A DNA stretch of 64,000 nucleotides from Reticulitermes speratus. Taxonomy: Eukaryota > Arthropoda > Insecta > Blattodea > Rhinotermitidae. Position 1 is the stretch's first letter. Every line of letters begins with the position of its first letter. The notes beneath the pieces are model-generated. The model saw nothing but the letters and a program-made list of their open reading frames with translations. It had not been told where the DNA came from and did not search any database. Positions 33,530 to 46,679 of this stretch are shown here, in pieces. The stretch lies in NCBI GenBank assembly GCA_021186555.1, contig JAJKFL010000004.1, positions 25,758,406 through 25,822,405 of the forward strand, read 5' to 3'. Position numbers and translations under genes: made by a program.

Positions 33530-33835
33530 GTGTGTGCATGCACGTAAGACTTGTCCCTGTCCATGCCATGAAGGCAGGTAGGAAGAGTAGAGGTATAGCT
33601 CCACTCATTCCCAACCTTGGTACTAGATGGATGTGAGTGGTCAGCTTCACGCCCTGGATGCTTTACCCTGGGTGAAATGAACCTGGTACCCATTGAGTAG
33701 GAGTCTGGATGGGCCCCAGAGCTGGTCTGCATGTTGTGGAGAACAAAAAAATCTCTTCGTGCCACCAGGAATCGAACCCCAGATCGTCCAGTCAATAGCT
33801 TAGTCACTATACTGACTATGCTATACTAGCTCTCT
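33530..33835 (-). mobile_element. tRNA-derived SINE, family 1
   Basis: Minus-strand copy. B box GGTTCGATTCC is near 33770 and the body is clear. Downstream of CFAP300. Confidence 0.75.
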
Positions 33836-33839
33836 TTCT

Positions 33840-35814
33840 CTCAACACATACACACACATATATGCACACATTTCTAATATAAACGAGCTTATGCTCCTTG
33901 TATAGTGTATGCTGGTTTTCAAAATCCTTATGAAAGTTTAAATATGTACATGCTTCTATTGTTTATTTCAAACAGTATGAAGAACCCTCAATAATGTGTG
34001 TCTGTACTACTGTGAATAAATTAATTTATTAATGTTACAAATGAATGTTCTCTGGTTATAACAGCGAAAGAGACAAATAGTGGCATAAATTATCTCTACT
34101 TACTTGTATATCAAGATCAGTTTAATGCTGCTGAACATGTTTTATTATGTTTTTCATGCAAGTTGAAGGTACTTGTTGGCCTGTTACTGTCTTCTAGGGT
34201 TACTTATTTTGTAGATATAAAGGTCCAGGACATTAATTGAAATTACATTACTATTGCACAGCAGTTGTGCCATGCAACTGTGATGAACTGATAACAGGCT
34301 ACTTACATGAAACTGGGAGTGGTAATGTGTTTCACCTGACATAACTGATTATTTGTTCAAGGAATTTATAGATTTTGTAAGACAATTCCAATCTGTAGAC
34401 ATAAGGTATGAGGATCTTATCATTATGGCAAACATATACAGATTATATTTAATAATACCAGTGGGTCTCCCTTATCTAATTCCTTGACATCTTGTTTCCC
34501 TGCATTTACATGGTCAAATTTCTGAGGGAAAAATAAGTAGAAATTCCCCACACTTAGAGATTACATCCACTGATCACAAATTTTCCAACAGAAAACAGTT
34601 GCCCTGTTCATGATTCAAGCCCTACAGTAGAATTTCAGAACACTATTTCACGGGGTGAATAATCATATCAGTTGGTGATGATGATGTTAGGTGTATCGGG
34701 TAAACTGATTTAATTATGAATTCCCCAAGCACTTTTTTTAATATGTTAAGTTTGTGAGTATTTCTTCTGTCTCCGTATGTAAATCCCATGCTTGTAAAGG
34801 ATTAACTTAAATACTGCTCCTATGAGAAACGTGCATTCTCATACCCAATTCACCTGAGTACTTAGATAACTGAGAGTGTTGGCATGATGCAAAGATTAAA
34901 TTATTCCAATTTTTTTTTATTGGGAGAGGGGGTTATTTTATGACACTTTCAGTATAGTAACTGAGACTACACATCAATGGTAGGATAACTGGGGTTATTA
35001 GAACAGATTCGGAAGGAAGCAGTTATGGCCTAAATGAGGTGCAATTCCTTCATCTACCTGTAGAAAACCATGACTAATCTGCCAGGACAGCTGTGTTCTG
35101 GCCAAGATTCAACCCTTCCAAATACAAATTCAGAAAAACACTATTACACCAACATACTCAGTTGCAAATGTTTCATATATGTTAATATGATGTAATATGA
35201 ATCTGTAAGAAAATGTCGGGAAACACGTTAAATAACAGATGGAATATGTTACAAAACTTTATGAAGCCAATCACATAAACACAAGTTTCCTGTTAAGAAC
35301 ACAGCACCATAGAGCACACATTCAAAATTGCAGTTTCAACCTGGAATACAGGTCTAAAAAAATACATATTTCAATTAACACTATACTACATGAACTTCAG
35401 TTTACTGCAGATTGCAGTTCAGGCCAATCCAACTAATTAAGACTCTGAACCCATTCTTAATTATTATTTTACTTTAAGATTTGTTGCAGAATTATTTTTG
35501 GAATGGTAATAATTCCTGTACATAAATACTGATAATCACAGACATTATCAAGGTACACATTATGCACCATATGCAGCATAATGTCCACAGTGACATATTG
35601 GATTGGCCTGCTGCAATCATAATGAACAACTGCAAAAATCAGAAAATACTCTTGAGGATTGATCACAATTTGACCCAGCAAAAACACTGATTACAGTAAG
35701 AAACTGATACTTTGGCACATAAAATACACAAATACTTACATTATAAGGACAGAAAAACCCTGACAGGAATGTCAGTCAATAATAACTCATACACACACAT
35801 AACAGAGTGTTGCT
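33840..35814. other. Intergenic, no feature seen
   Basis: Between CFAP300 and DUF229. A short CA repeat sits at about 33845-33865; otherwise nothing is recognised. Confidence 0.4.
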
Positions 35815-36180
35815 TACAATGGTGTGCTTGTTTATAACAAACTGCCTAGTGAAATTAAAAGTGTTAAGTCCATAATAGAATTCAAGAAGATACTTAGCAA
35901 CTTCCTACTTGAAAGAGTTTTTATTTTGTGGAAGAATTTATGACAGTTGACTCCTAATTTGTAGGAACTGGGTTAAAGATGTATCTCCATATTGTAATTG
36001 CCTGTGCTTTCTTCTGTGTACTATGTTAATCAGTGTCTTGTGTGGTCCTGTAATTATATCAGATTTATGTGTTTGTTTGCTTTTACTGTAATTATTATAC
36101 TTTTTACTGTAACTACTCTCTGGACGTGTCCAATATCATTCTGTAATGATGTCTAGGATGAAATACAAACTAAACTAAAC
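35815..36180 (+). mobile_element. CR1/L2-like LINE 3' fragment
   Basis: The plus frame reads VYNKLPSEIKSVKSIIEFKK then LSNFLLERVF, the C-terminus of the LINE group. A 3' UTR follows, ending GATGAAATACAAACTAAAC. Only the 3' end is present. Confidence 0.65.
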
Positions 36181-36782
36181 ACATATTATCCCTCACAGAT
36201 AGAATCTTCTTGGGCTTAAAGCGCAGTATGGTTAACTTCTTATGTGTAAGTCTAATGTCTCAACTGAGAAGCATGAAAATACTGGGAACAAAAGTGTCAC
36301 ATGTTGTTGTATGTGAACACTGTTGACATATACTGTACAAAACTCAAATAATTCACAGAATGAATTTACACAGCTTCAAAAATTTCCTTGGAAATACAGC
36401 TTTAAATATAGAACTTATTCAAATGAAGTATGTGCACCTGAATATAATTCATAATTGCAAAGTGGCTTATAATTAACAGTATTAAATGCTGGAGTGCACA
36501 AATTTTCTAAAAATCTAGTACATAGCTCAAAATAATAGGTGCCAGAAGGGTGACACGAAGCAAGTTCCACATTCAGAACCCAAAAATATTAGATGCCACT
36601 GTACAAAATTTAGTTGCTATGGCAACCTGATGCCTGGGATTTGGGCAACCATGATTGAATGTAAGTTACATCCACACTTATATAAAATGCATCACAGTTG
36701 TTTCAACTTCATTTTGGTTTTATAAGAAGGATACTAAGAAGTTAAAAATATGGAACCATAAATCAAGAATAAAAGGCAATTT

Positions 36783-37345
36783 ATATAAATCTTATTCTGA
36801 CAAATGTACACAGTTTATGATATTTAACACAACTCTTTATTATTAAAAAGTGCCCAACATGTTTCAAACCAATTTTTTAGTTCATCTTCAGGGGCTTACT
36901 TGTTCAAATTACATCAGCTGTACATGTTTCATACTATTAAAACATGAGTTAAATGAATAAAATGTCGTTATTGTGTAGGATTTTGATCTCTGTATCTGTT
37001 GTTCACTATTGGTTTTCTAGTGGTTTACTAGAAAACTGTATCTGTTGTTCACTATTGGTTTTCTAGTGGTTTACTAGAAAACCAATAGTGAACAACAGAT
37101 ACAAAGATCAAAATCCTACACAATAACGACATTTTATTCATTTAACTTGTGTTTTAATAGTACCAAACATGTACAGCTGATGTAATTTGAACAAGTAAGC
37201 CCCTCAAGATGAACTAAAAAATTGGTTCGAAACATGTTGGGTACTTTTTAATAATAAAGAGTTGTGTTAAATAACATAAACTGTGTACATTTGTCAGAAT
37301 AAGATTTATATAATCAAAGAGAATGTGCGGTGCAAGTAACGTAAA
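36783..37345. mobile_element. Palindromic foldback element with 34-bp extension
   Basis: Inverted arms run from 36783 (ATATAAATCTTATTCTGACA) to 37311, followed by a 34-bp non-palindromic extension at 37312-37345. Target duplication AAAAGGCAATTT at 36771-36782 and 37346-37357. Both arms hold a hammerhead-like core, and the centre has a nested hairpin (TTCTAGTGGTTTACTAGAAA). Confidence 0.85.
36852..36895 (-). ncRNA. Hammerhead-like ribozyme motif
   Basis: Minus strand: helix I GCCC/GGGC, core CUGAAGA, extra U, helix II GAAC/GUUU (one G-U), GAAAC, AUGUU. The mirrored copy in the other arm (about 37190-37235) has CUCAAGA and GUUC, so its core is damaged. Confidence 0.45.
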
Positions 37346-37495
37346 AAAAGGCAATTTGTTAACATAGAGTTCTAACTTTTACTTGTTCATTCAGGTTCTT
37401 GTCGGAAACAACAAATGTACACAAAATGTTGGTTGCTAAGCCTGAAAGTAAAAGACCACTTCAGAGCCAAGCTGTAGGTGGAAGGATAATAATAA

Positions 37496-37726
37496 CCCTC
37501 TTAGTGCCAGGCTGTGCAGGTAGGTTATGCTAAAAATCAAAAATATGTTAAAGCAGAGAAATATCAAGATCTGTAGCAAGTAAAAAGTCATGCTATTCAG
37601 TGATGTGATACCCGCTGAAATCTTGTGAATGAGATCAAAGCTTAATACAATGGCCAACAGATGGCCTGATTGTGTAACAGGCAAGAGTATTAGTGGCCGA
37701 CAAACGGCCACCTGGTGCTAGGAGGG
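37496..37726. mobile_element. piggyBac-like MITE
   Basis: Inverted ends CCCTCTTAGTGCCAGG / CCCTCCTAGCACCAGG with TTAA on the right and ATAA on the left. Confidence 0.5.
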
Positions 37727-37735
37727 TTAACACAG

Positions 37736-37830
37736 AAAGAAATAATATGTAATGGTGTGGACTGGATTCATATGCCTTAGGATAGGGTCGAGTGGTGGTA
37801 GGCTGTAGTGAACATGGTACAAACTTCACT
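37736..37830 (+). mobile_element. LINE 3' remnant (GHVARMG-type family)
   Basis: Short 3'-end match with GACTGGATTCATATGCCTTA and the following purine-rich stretch. Confidence 0.4.
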
Positions 37831-38085
37831 GTAGTTATGAGTACATGCAATTTTTTGGTACTGGCAGTCCATGCCAAAATGTAATTATGCATCATGTCTG
37901 ACAATGCACACTACTGCTACCAAACACAAAGGCCTGAATGTATCCATTATCTACCAGAACAAAAACTGTTTCATTCATTGATTCTAAAAATATACAACTG
38001 TTGAAATAATAAACTATGCAAGGAAATTTGCATCAACCAAAATGGTCAACCATAAGATGACTGAACCAGTGCATTTACCTTTTTT

Positions 38086-38105
38086 CCCCCCCCCCCCCCC
38101 CCCTC

Positions 38106-38153
<48 letters not shown>

Positions 38154-38190
38154 AGAGAAAGAAAGAGAGAGAGAGAGAGCGAGCGTTCCT
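38086..38190. repeat. Homopolymer and purine microsatellite
   Basis: 18 C, then about 45 A, then a GAAA/GA repeat. Short frames across it are not genes. Confidence 0.9.
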
Positions 38191-39504
38191 TCTGTTCCCA
38201 GTTTTACCGATGTATACATTTAATGGCAACATCTATTTTGCATTTTCAATGATTGGTAACAAACTGTACACACAGAAGTACAGTATAATTCACATTAAGT
38301 CTTATGAGAAACTTGCTTCCTAAATTATTCTCTTGAACCGCTACCTGACAACATTAGGTTATATATCTGAAAGCTTTCAATTGAAAAGCTCAACAGTGCC
38401 TGGATAAAAATTTGTTATCTCTACACGTAAGAGCGAAATGAAATTACATGCAAAACACATGCACCATTTCAATGATAGTTTTGTATCATGAATATTAGAT
38501 ACTTTATAACATAATACACTCCATAAAGTTTTTGTAAGCAGATGTTTTATACACTTGTACATGATGGAATTCCTATACAAATTTCTTACACATAATTTGC
38601 ATTCATTTCTGCTACTGACAGTTAACTATACTTGATAAAAATATTATACTCTTTGAAGTGTAATGGATTTATAATAAACACGAAGAAATGTGCTACCAAT
38701 AACATTTCACACTTGTCAAGCACTGAGTTTTTCATGGTAAATTTACACTGTTCAAGAGGATTCACTTCTCCCAACACATAAGAAAACGTCACCAAAGATG
38801 ATAATGCTGGCCTGTCAGGGCATTTTCATCTTACTGTTAGTTACTTCAATGGTACGGCAATCTCATTGAAAGCAAGAATTCTCAGCCCAATTCCCAGCCA
38901 AACTGATAAAACTTTTAACTGCGACTAGCAATAGTTACAGCTTTCCAATTACTAACACTAAAGTAAATGCACATAATGTGAAGGAAAAATCACATGAGTG
39001 CGATCATGAGGTAAAACACTGGCAAATCTAAATTTACAAGTAATTACATTTGTCATCACCAAATAACAGGGTAATAAAATCAAAGATGATGAGATACACT
39101 TAACCACTGCATACAAAAACATCAGAAGACCAACCTGTGTCTCAAACCCAGAAAGCAGTAGGAAAAATACCTTTCCCTGTCAAAGCTTAAATTAAGCACA
39201 CCCAAAACTTTTATCCATACTCTGTTTTATACTTTGACAATACCATACCCAATACAGAGGATAGGTGGACAGGCAGTGAACCTACATTAACTCTATCTCT
39301 ACATAGAACTTCCTATTTCATGTACACATAATCATCACAAATAAGACATGCCACTATTTATGACTTTTCTATGTATGCAACATAAAATATAAGTCCCATG
39401 GTTACTAAAGAAATGTGATTGCAAATTTTGTATCCTAAATCATTGCTTCCAAACTAATGGTCCATGGCTTAATTTATGCACATATGTAAAACATACTAAG
39501 CATA
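38191..39504. other. Intergenic, no feature seen
   Basis: AT-rich with short spurious frames only. Confidence 0.4.
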
Positions 39505-39581
39505 CTCCCCCTCCCCCCCCCCCCCACAAAAAATTGAAAAAAAAAAAAGAATGAATAAAATATTATTCCACACCTAGAAAC

Positions 39582-39842
39582 TTAATTTTTGTTTTGTTTT
39601 GAGAAATAAATAGTCTGCCACTTATCAAGACTTTTTTTGTGGCCCTCTCCACAGGTCTCGTTAGGTAAGTCACTCACGTTTATGATAAAAACTTCTCCGA
39701 CTACCAGCGGAGTCAATTTGGAACACAAATCCATTTCAGACCTGCTGTTTCTATTAGAGATGATGACGGTGTCATACGCATGAATCCAAACCTTCAACTT
39801 ATGACCCAAATTGATGCAGTCAATTGCCGGAGCTTTTACCAC
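39582..39842 (-). CDS. Unrecognised ORF, 86 codons
   Basis: An uninterrupted frame (GTG at its start, TAA at its end), less AT-rich than its surroundings. It contains KLKVWIHAYDTVIISNRN and LTPLVVGEVFIINVSDLPNE, with ordinary amino-acid composition. No splice signals or family are recognised. It could be a fragment of a domesticated or mobile-element gene, or chance. No function is proposed. Confidence 0.2.
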   Translation of the reverse strand: MVKAPAIDCINLGHKLKVWIHAYDTVIISNRNSRSEMDLCSKLTPLVVGEVFIINVSDLPNETCGEGHKKSLDKWQTIYFSKQNKN

Positions 39843-39929
39843 ATTTCATTAACTGCAGGGCATTCATCTTACACAGATATGATAACACTTCTTTCTGTTA
39901 CATACTAACCTGACAAAATGGAACATGTC

Positions 39930-40121
39930 TCAAATGTATTTTAAAAATCAGTCGTACACAACATATAATACAAGTAAGTGACATGTATGCTTGACTGGCT
40001 CCAATTATTGTGAGGTGACACATCCTGTTGTGTTATCAATTTTCAAATATGACTGATTTTTAAAACATATTTGAACGCTGGTAACACAACAGGGATGCGT
40101 CACCTCAAAATAACTGGAACA
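39930..40121. repeat. Interleaved inverted repeats
   Basis: Segment A (39930-39957) is inverted at 40050-40077, and segment B (39998-40041, GTGAGGTGACACATCC) is inverted at 40080-40121, giving the order A, B, inverse A, inverse B. Confidence 0.55.
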
Positions 40122-40155
40122 TTTCTGTAAGTACTTATTTCATGTGTCTTGCATT

Positions 40156-40217
40156 AAGATTAAATTGCAAGAATTCAATATAGTTGTATTAAATTGCAAG
40201 AGTTCAATATAGTTGTT
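40156..40217. repeat. Short tandem duplication
   Basis: TTAAATTGCAAGARTTCAAT followed by ATAGTTGT is present twice in tandem. Confidence 0.6.
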
Positions 40218-41663
40218 CCCTCATAACTTCAATGTGCGATGAAAAATGTTTGTTAGGTGTGACATGTGTCTGCAAGCTGAGGGAAAACATATCCAGCACC
40301 TACTTTAAATATAGCAAGTAAAAACCTAATATCAATTATAATACACAGAACTAAAATGCATGGCCCCACCTCATAGCAAATTGGACTTGCAGCCAGCGCT
40401 GCACTGCCTGCCATTATGCAAAATGGTCAGGGTGAAGAATGGATGCGAGTTGTTAAACACAATAATGTTCTTATATATAACAGAAAAAATTAGATTATTT
40501 GTGCTGCATGAGACAGATGAGGAACTTATCCCTGGGGGAAATCCACTGCTGCTTTACCAGTTTACATATCAAAAAAGGCGAAGAACCACTGCCCTGTATA
40601 ACCGTAAACTAAATACAGAGTACTATATTGCCCATCTGTCAAAAAAATGCACGAGATTGTGTACATATGAAGGCTAACAAGCACGGTCAGATCATACACA
40701 CATCTGTGCCTTGCCTTCTCATCCCTCATAAACCCAAATACTGATTAAGACAAAGACTAGCAATCTTACAGAACACTGCACTCTCTGTTCACACAGGATA
40801 TACAGCATACATGAATTAACCATACACCTTGGAGACTGAACAAGTGCTACCATGCTGGTACACAGGACATTTCTTTCCTCATACTAACTGGTCTTTATTT
40901 CAAACTCTGCCTGGTCTGAGACGTTAATGGGGCCAGGTACTTAGATTTACAGGAACCACATGTTTTAAGGAGTGACTACACCATTATTTATGCCACATTA
41001 TTTACAAGTATTGCGCCTTCCCATTTTATAAGCGCTATAACACACTTATAAAATGTGAACTATTAAAACACAATTCAAATTCTCTTTCTTTTCAGTTACA
41101 GACAAAAATCTAAGCTTGTACAGTCTGTTTCATTATGGTACAGAAGTGCTACTCAAGTGAGTTTATCTTTCCCCCTTTCTCACATGGTTTCCTTGGACTC
41201 TTTTCCAACATGACCTTTCAAACAGTCAAAATGCAACAGAACTCCTTCCACGTAGAGAATGTCCATAAAATAAGTTCACAATTTTCATATTAAACAGGCT
41301 ATATTACCCTTTCTTAACCCAACATACCCCACTAGGGGACTATAACAATATACAGTACTTGAGTCATCCTATAAACCCCATGACAGCAAACATACAGACC
41401 ATTCCACCACTGCACCCACTGTGTGCATTTGTGGCATCAAATATTTGGACCTACTAGCTGTAAATTTTGTGGCGGCCGACTCAACTGTGCATAAACATCA
41501 TGCTGCTATCACCACAACATAAACAATGCTCGATGATTCTTGTACCACACTTTATCCTTCTGCAAATCTAGCAGTGATTGTTCTATTGAAAGGAAGAGTA
41601 ATATGCAAATAGCATGTACCAAAAAAGCACAAGCAATTCAGTACCATGATATATGTAAATTGT
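40218..41663. other. Intergenic, no feature seen
   Basis: The frame at 40360-40677 has no recognisable family or codon signal. No repeat assigned. Confidence 0.35.
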
Positions 41664-41673
41664 ATAACCTGAG

Positions 41674-42619
41674 ATACCCGCAGATGCCCTTATCTGATTT
41701 ACTGACGGATCAAGGGCTGACTCAGGGACAGGGTCTGGGATCCATGGCATAAGACCAGAGAGAAGCTGCAGTTTCTCTCTGGGTAAATTTGCCACGGTTT
41801 TTCAAACCGAAATATACGCCATCCTACAATGTGCACGTGAGAACATAAGAAGGGCTTATAGACATAAGCAGATCCTCATTTTTTCTGACAGCCAGGCGGC
41901 ACTTAAGGTGCTTAGCAGCCCAAAAGTGACTTCGAGACTGGTTGTAGAATGTTTGGAAGCTCTCTCTGCGCTGGCAAGCCACAATGAGGTAACTCTCATG
42001 TGGGTGCCTGGGCATTGTGGCATCCATGGTAATGAAAAAGCTGATGAACTTGCGAGGCAAGGTGCAGCTAAGCCATTACTTGGTCCAGAGCCGGCTCTTG
42101 GAATACCTAGGTGTTCAGCAAGAGAAGCTACTAAGAACTGGATTGAGTGCCAACATTTTACTACCTGGAATAACTTACCAGGTCACAGACATGGTAAACT
42201 CTTTATTAGAGGACCATGTAAGAAAAAAGCTGATAGTCTGTTTAAACTGAGCAGGAATCAACTCAGATCAGTAATTGCATTTCTCACAGGACATGCTCCT
42301 GTGAGGAAGCACTTGAACATTATGGACCTTTTTGATGGAGATCCGACCTGCAGATTTTGTGGGTCGGAGCTGAAACTGTGCACCATATTATTTGTTGTTG
42401 CGAGGCGTTGGCTCGACAAAGATACAAGTTCTTTGAGAAGCTGTTTGCTGAACCAAGGGATATAAGCACAGCTTCACTGAAAGACCTGTGTCTCTTTGTT
42501 AGAGGCACAGGGCTAATGAACCAATGCTGATCGAAATGCTAAGGGTTAGCACAATAAGCCTAAGGCTGAAATGCATCCGGAGCTAATGCCGACGGACCCC
42601 TGGAAGGAAGAAGAAGAAG
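41674..42619 (+). mobile_element. RNase H-bearing LINE, 5'-truncated
   Basis: Flanked by a 10-bp target duplication ATAACCTGAG (41664-41673 and 42620-42629). One frame encodes a ribonuclease H domain with its acidic residues: TDGS, FQTEIYAIL, SDSQAAL and NEKADELA, plus WVPGHCGIHG. A zinc-knuckle-like tail follows (HAPVRKHLNIM, DPTCRFCGSE). The 3' end is a GAAGAAGAAG run. RNase H after RT is typical of I/R1/LOA-type LINEs; the exact clade is not assigned. Confidence 0.8.
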
Positions 42620-42942
42620 ATAACCTGAGGTATGAAGGTATATTTAGGAAAAAGACACAAATTGCAAATGGCAACACACACGACTATGCGAAACTTCAAG
42701 GACTGGGGGTTGACAGTCCACCATGCATTCCATACATTGAACATGTATATGGACTTTTCCTCATCCCCTGACTTACACAATGATCGAATGACAAAGAAAA
42801 AAGACTGATGTGTCAGTTCCAGCCATAACTGGAAAGGCATGCCATGTGACTTTGGTCTTAAAAAACAAAATTGAAAAGAGGCAACATATGTACTAGGACT
42901 AGGGGGACCCTTAAGAGCCATGGTTTGTGAAGACAGTACCTT

Positions 42943-43386
42943 CTTCTTCTTCTATTCTTCTTCTGCTTCCAAAGCACCCATCAGCAAACGCTCTGGATGC
43001 ACTGCAGCCCTAGGCTTATTGTGCAGCCCTAAGTATTTCATTCAGCACAAGTTCATTAATCCTGTGCCTCCAATGAAGAGACACAAGTCTTTTAAAGCAG
43101 CCATGCTTATATCTTTTGGTTCAGCAAACAGCTTCCCAAAGAACTTTAAAACGTTGACGAACCAACGCCTCGCAGCAACAAATAATATGGTACACAGTTT
43201 CAGTCTCCAACCTGCAAAATCTGCAGGTAGGATCTCCATCAAAGAGGCCCATAATATTCAGGTGCTTCCTCACAGGAGCATGGCCTGTGAGGAATGCAAC
43301 TACCAATCTTAGTTGAAGCCTGCTCAGTTTAAGTAGGCCTTCAGCTCTTTTCTTACATGGTCCACTAATAAAAAGTTTACCATGTC
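42943..43386 (-). mobile_element. Short LINE 3' unit (RNase H family), inverted to its neighbour
   Basis: About 444 bp carrying only the C-terminal tail coding region (LTGHAPVRKHLNIMGLFDGD) and the 3' UTR, on the minus strand, tail to tail with 41674-42619. A 13-bp duplication AAGACAGTACCTT flanks it (42930-42942 and 43387-43399). Its 5' end, ACATGGTAAACTTTTTATTA, coincides with that of the copy at 58498-58927. Confidence 0.8.
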
Positions 43387-43399
43387 AAGACAGTACCTT

Positions 43400-46379
43400 T
43401 ACCCCGAGAAATATGCACCATCCACCAAAAGATGGGCACTACTGTGATGAACAATGACATGAAATAAAATATGGAACTGTTGCGGACTATGACATTAATA
43501 TGGATTTTGATGATATGTCAAATTAAATGACAGATACTTTATAAATTACCACAGCTGGAAATGGGGAAGAAGAAAAAACCTTTAACCTCCTACACCTCAC
43601 TATTTTGAACAGCTGGATAATACTCAAGTCTTGTGTAGGCAAGGAGGTGTCCCGTAGGAAATTCTGACTGCAACTCAGGGGGCAGCTGGGGGGGGGGGGG
43701 GGACGCTCCAGCCCAGCAGCCCCTACAAAATCAAAATTTAAAAAACACCGATTTTGTAGACATGATGGCATCAAACATTTTATGTGATTTACTCTTCAGC
43801 CGAAATCAGCTGATGACTAGTACATTAGAATTTTGAAAAATAAAATACAAAACTGAGGATGTGTTAGATGAAATAAAAAAATGATTAAACCTTGTTATTT
43901 AATTAAGCAAGTCATGGAACATGTAGTTACAATTGTATGTATACAAATGCAGTTGTAAACAGTGTTATGTTACAGTTATACTTATGACAAGACTTTTATA
44001 ATGTAATTTTTTAAATCAAGCATAAATTACACATAGCCTCAGCGTCAGCAACCGCACCCCTCCCTGAATGAAAAATACAGGGTGCACACCTGCTGCCCTA
44101 CTGGAACTTAGTGGAGGGAAGAATATTACAAAGCCAGACACAAAAGAATGACATCCCTGCTATAACAAAAAGCTTATTTGGCAGTGAACTGCAAACAGCA
44201 CTGGCCCATGAAAGGAACTCATTTATGTCACATGTTCCAACTGGAACAAAAATGCACATACATCTCAACAATATGAAAAAGAATTTGACATGTGTATGAT
44301 CCTATGCTTTAAAAATTATCACCTGAATTTAAATTTGTGAAAACACCACCAGCCTGTGGGAATACAACAGTCCTAGACAGTGACTATGGAAGTAAAACAG
44401 GTACGTGCAATTTTGTTTTCATCTTACAACAGGTTTATACCTACATTGCCTGGAAAAAATAAATTACACATGACATTTCTGCATATTTTCCTGTGCTGTC
44501 ATTTGTCGGACTAGTTCCAACACAATTTAACCTTTAGTCGACTGGAGTGGGCATTTAAATTTTAGTGTATGGTTCATGAAAAATGTAATATGTGAAAAAA
44601 AAAAAGAAGATAAATTTATGAAATAAACGGCATTTTGTGGACAATAAAACAGAGATTAAGCAACATGTCTTAAAAATGCAGTAAATTTCCTTGTTGCCTA
44701 AATATATAAAATAAATTTCTAGGGGTATTTTCCCATGTGTGTTCAAGAATGCAAACACGTGTCTTTAAAAGGTTAATCATCAAACTTAGTGCAAATTTCT
44801 GTTGTAAAAATGTTCATCTGCCACGTGGCAGCTGAATGTATGAATTAGGCTGTCAGCTTTGACAAATCACTAAAGCTATTTTGTCTGCTACAATATACAA
44901 CTTTCTCAACACTGACAGATGCTCCAGAGACAAAAACTGAGCTGGCTGGCTGGTATGCAACAGGAAAAAAAGTGGGTTAAGATACTTTCTGTTTTATATT
45001 TTTATCACTGGTAGTATTGACGAAATCAAGTTTTAAAAAAAGGGACAGAGCTTTAATAAAATGCCATTATTAAATGAGACCACGGACACTCAGGTGATGG
45101 ATTTAAGTATGGTACAATGAAGATCAATGATAAAATGAATATATGTATTGTTATGAAAGTTAACATCAGATTTCAGGTGGCAAGCTGGATACACTGCCAC
45201 ATGCTGTGCAGGATGTTACATGATACACTGACTGGTCCATTAATTTTTTCAGGACCACAATAAATTGAAACATTTCATCAGATGTGTTACAAATTTACAA
45301 TGAAACACATCCAAGTGACCTTCATTGTACAGTAATCCTCCAACACATTGCTACTCCACACTGGGCCACTGAGGTGCACAATTTTCTACATTACAAGTTT
45401 CCTGGAAGGTGGATTGACCAGGACGGACCAACAGTTTGGCATATCCCTTAAAGGTTATAATGTGCAACAGTCAAATAAGAACAGTATGACCAATTATTAT
45501 AATGATAACAGCAATTTCCCATGATATTTCAATGCACCTTTGGGAAGTATGAAATCTACACATCCTGTGCCTATTGGTAATATAAATGAGACATGAACAA
45601 AAGAGCTGTGATCCATAAACTATCAACTTCAACCACAATAAATGATTAACAATAACTATAACAAATAATATTTCTCACTAATTACCAGTAAGATCATACT
45701 GACTAGATTTTTTGGGATACAATTATGGCACATGACATCAGATGACACTTGTAAAGCACACATATTCCTTTTTTTACCATCAAGCTTTGTGTAAATATCT
45801 GAAATAGTTGAAAGAACAACTTCATCCACCATTACTAGCAAAACAGTATATTCATACATTAGGCAAATTAATTTTTCTCATTCTGTGTACTGGTGCCAAT
45901 ATATGAAAAAACAACCCTGTTGCAAATAAACGTTTCAATGTATGATGTATGATGCAGATATCTAGTGCTGAAAATGGCTCACCTGTCAAAGTATTTTGTC
46001 TTACCTTGAATAAATGAAATCCAATTCCCATACAATCTTCACTGGTCATATTACAAGGTTCGAGAAATCAAAATATGCATAGATTATTTACAACGTATAT
46101 ACACTTAATACCAGTAATTCCAATTTAAACACTTGTCTTATTCTTGATAAATGGCTGCATGGCTTATATGCAGGTACATATCAACGAAGAAATGTATTAG
46201 AGAAATGTTAAACATTATGGTGTTAATAGGAATATGAAAACTGCATGACTGTGTAACTTGTACTGTTCACCAACCGTCATTAATGTAAAGATGAGACAGA
46301 CTGAGCATGCAGGATGTACAGGAAGCAAACTCCTTGAAAGACCTACTTGTAGATGTAAAACAGATATAAAATAAGTATA
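43400..46379. other. Intergenic, largely featureless
   Basis: A 15-base G run at 43688-43702 and the weak TTAA element at 44531. No gene recognised. Confidence 0.35.
44531..44772. mobile_element. Possible TTAA-flanked MITE
   Basis: TTAA flanks at 44527-44530 and 44773-44776 with short inverted ends beginning CCTTT. Weak evidence. Confidence 0.25.
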
Positions 46380-46530
46380 CAGTAATGGTGGGCTGGATTT
46401 ATCAGTCTCATGATGGGATCCAATGGTGGGCTTTCACAAATATTGTAACAAATCTTCAGGTTCCATACAAGGCAGAGAATTCTTAACTGAGTGACTACCA
46501 CCTTCACAAGAATGACCCCACTAGCTAGTT
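46380..46530 (+). mobile_element. LINE 3' remnant (GHVARMG-type family)
   Basis: Short match to the family 3' end: GGGCTGGATTTATCAGTCTC and AGAATTCTTAACTGAGTGAC. Confidence 0.45.
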
Positions 46531-46679
46531 AACATCACTATTCTACTGAATGTCAAGTTGAAGCCAAAAGAATAAGACATATTGCCAATGATTTGAGATA
46601 CTTCAGCTAACATGAGTAATCAGTCTTTCATCAATTCAGAAAGAGAACTTAACAAAGAGATGGGTATAATGAGATGATA

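Noticed and set aside
33345..33650. Minus-strand ORF
   Set aside because: Runs through the SINE at 33530-33835.
36783..37345. Palindrome as an assembly artefact
   Set aside because: Arms differ at several bases, a clear target duplication is present, and three other loci share the architecture.
38014..38323. ORFs on both strands
   Set aside because: Translations of C and A homopolymers and a GA repeat.
40360..40677. 105-codon plus-strand ORF
   Set aside because: No family match, no splice context and no coding-like features beyond an open frame.
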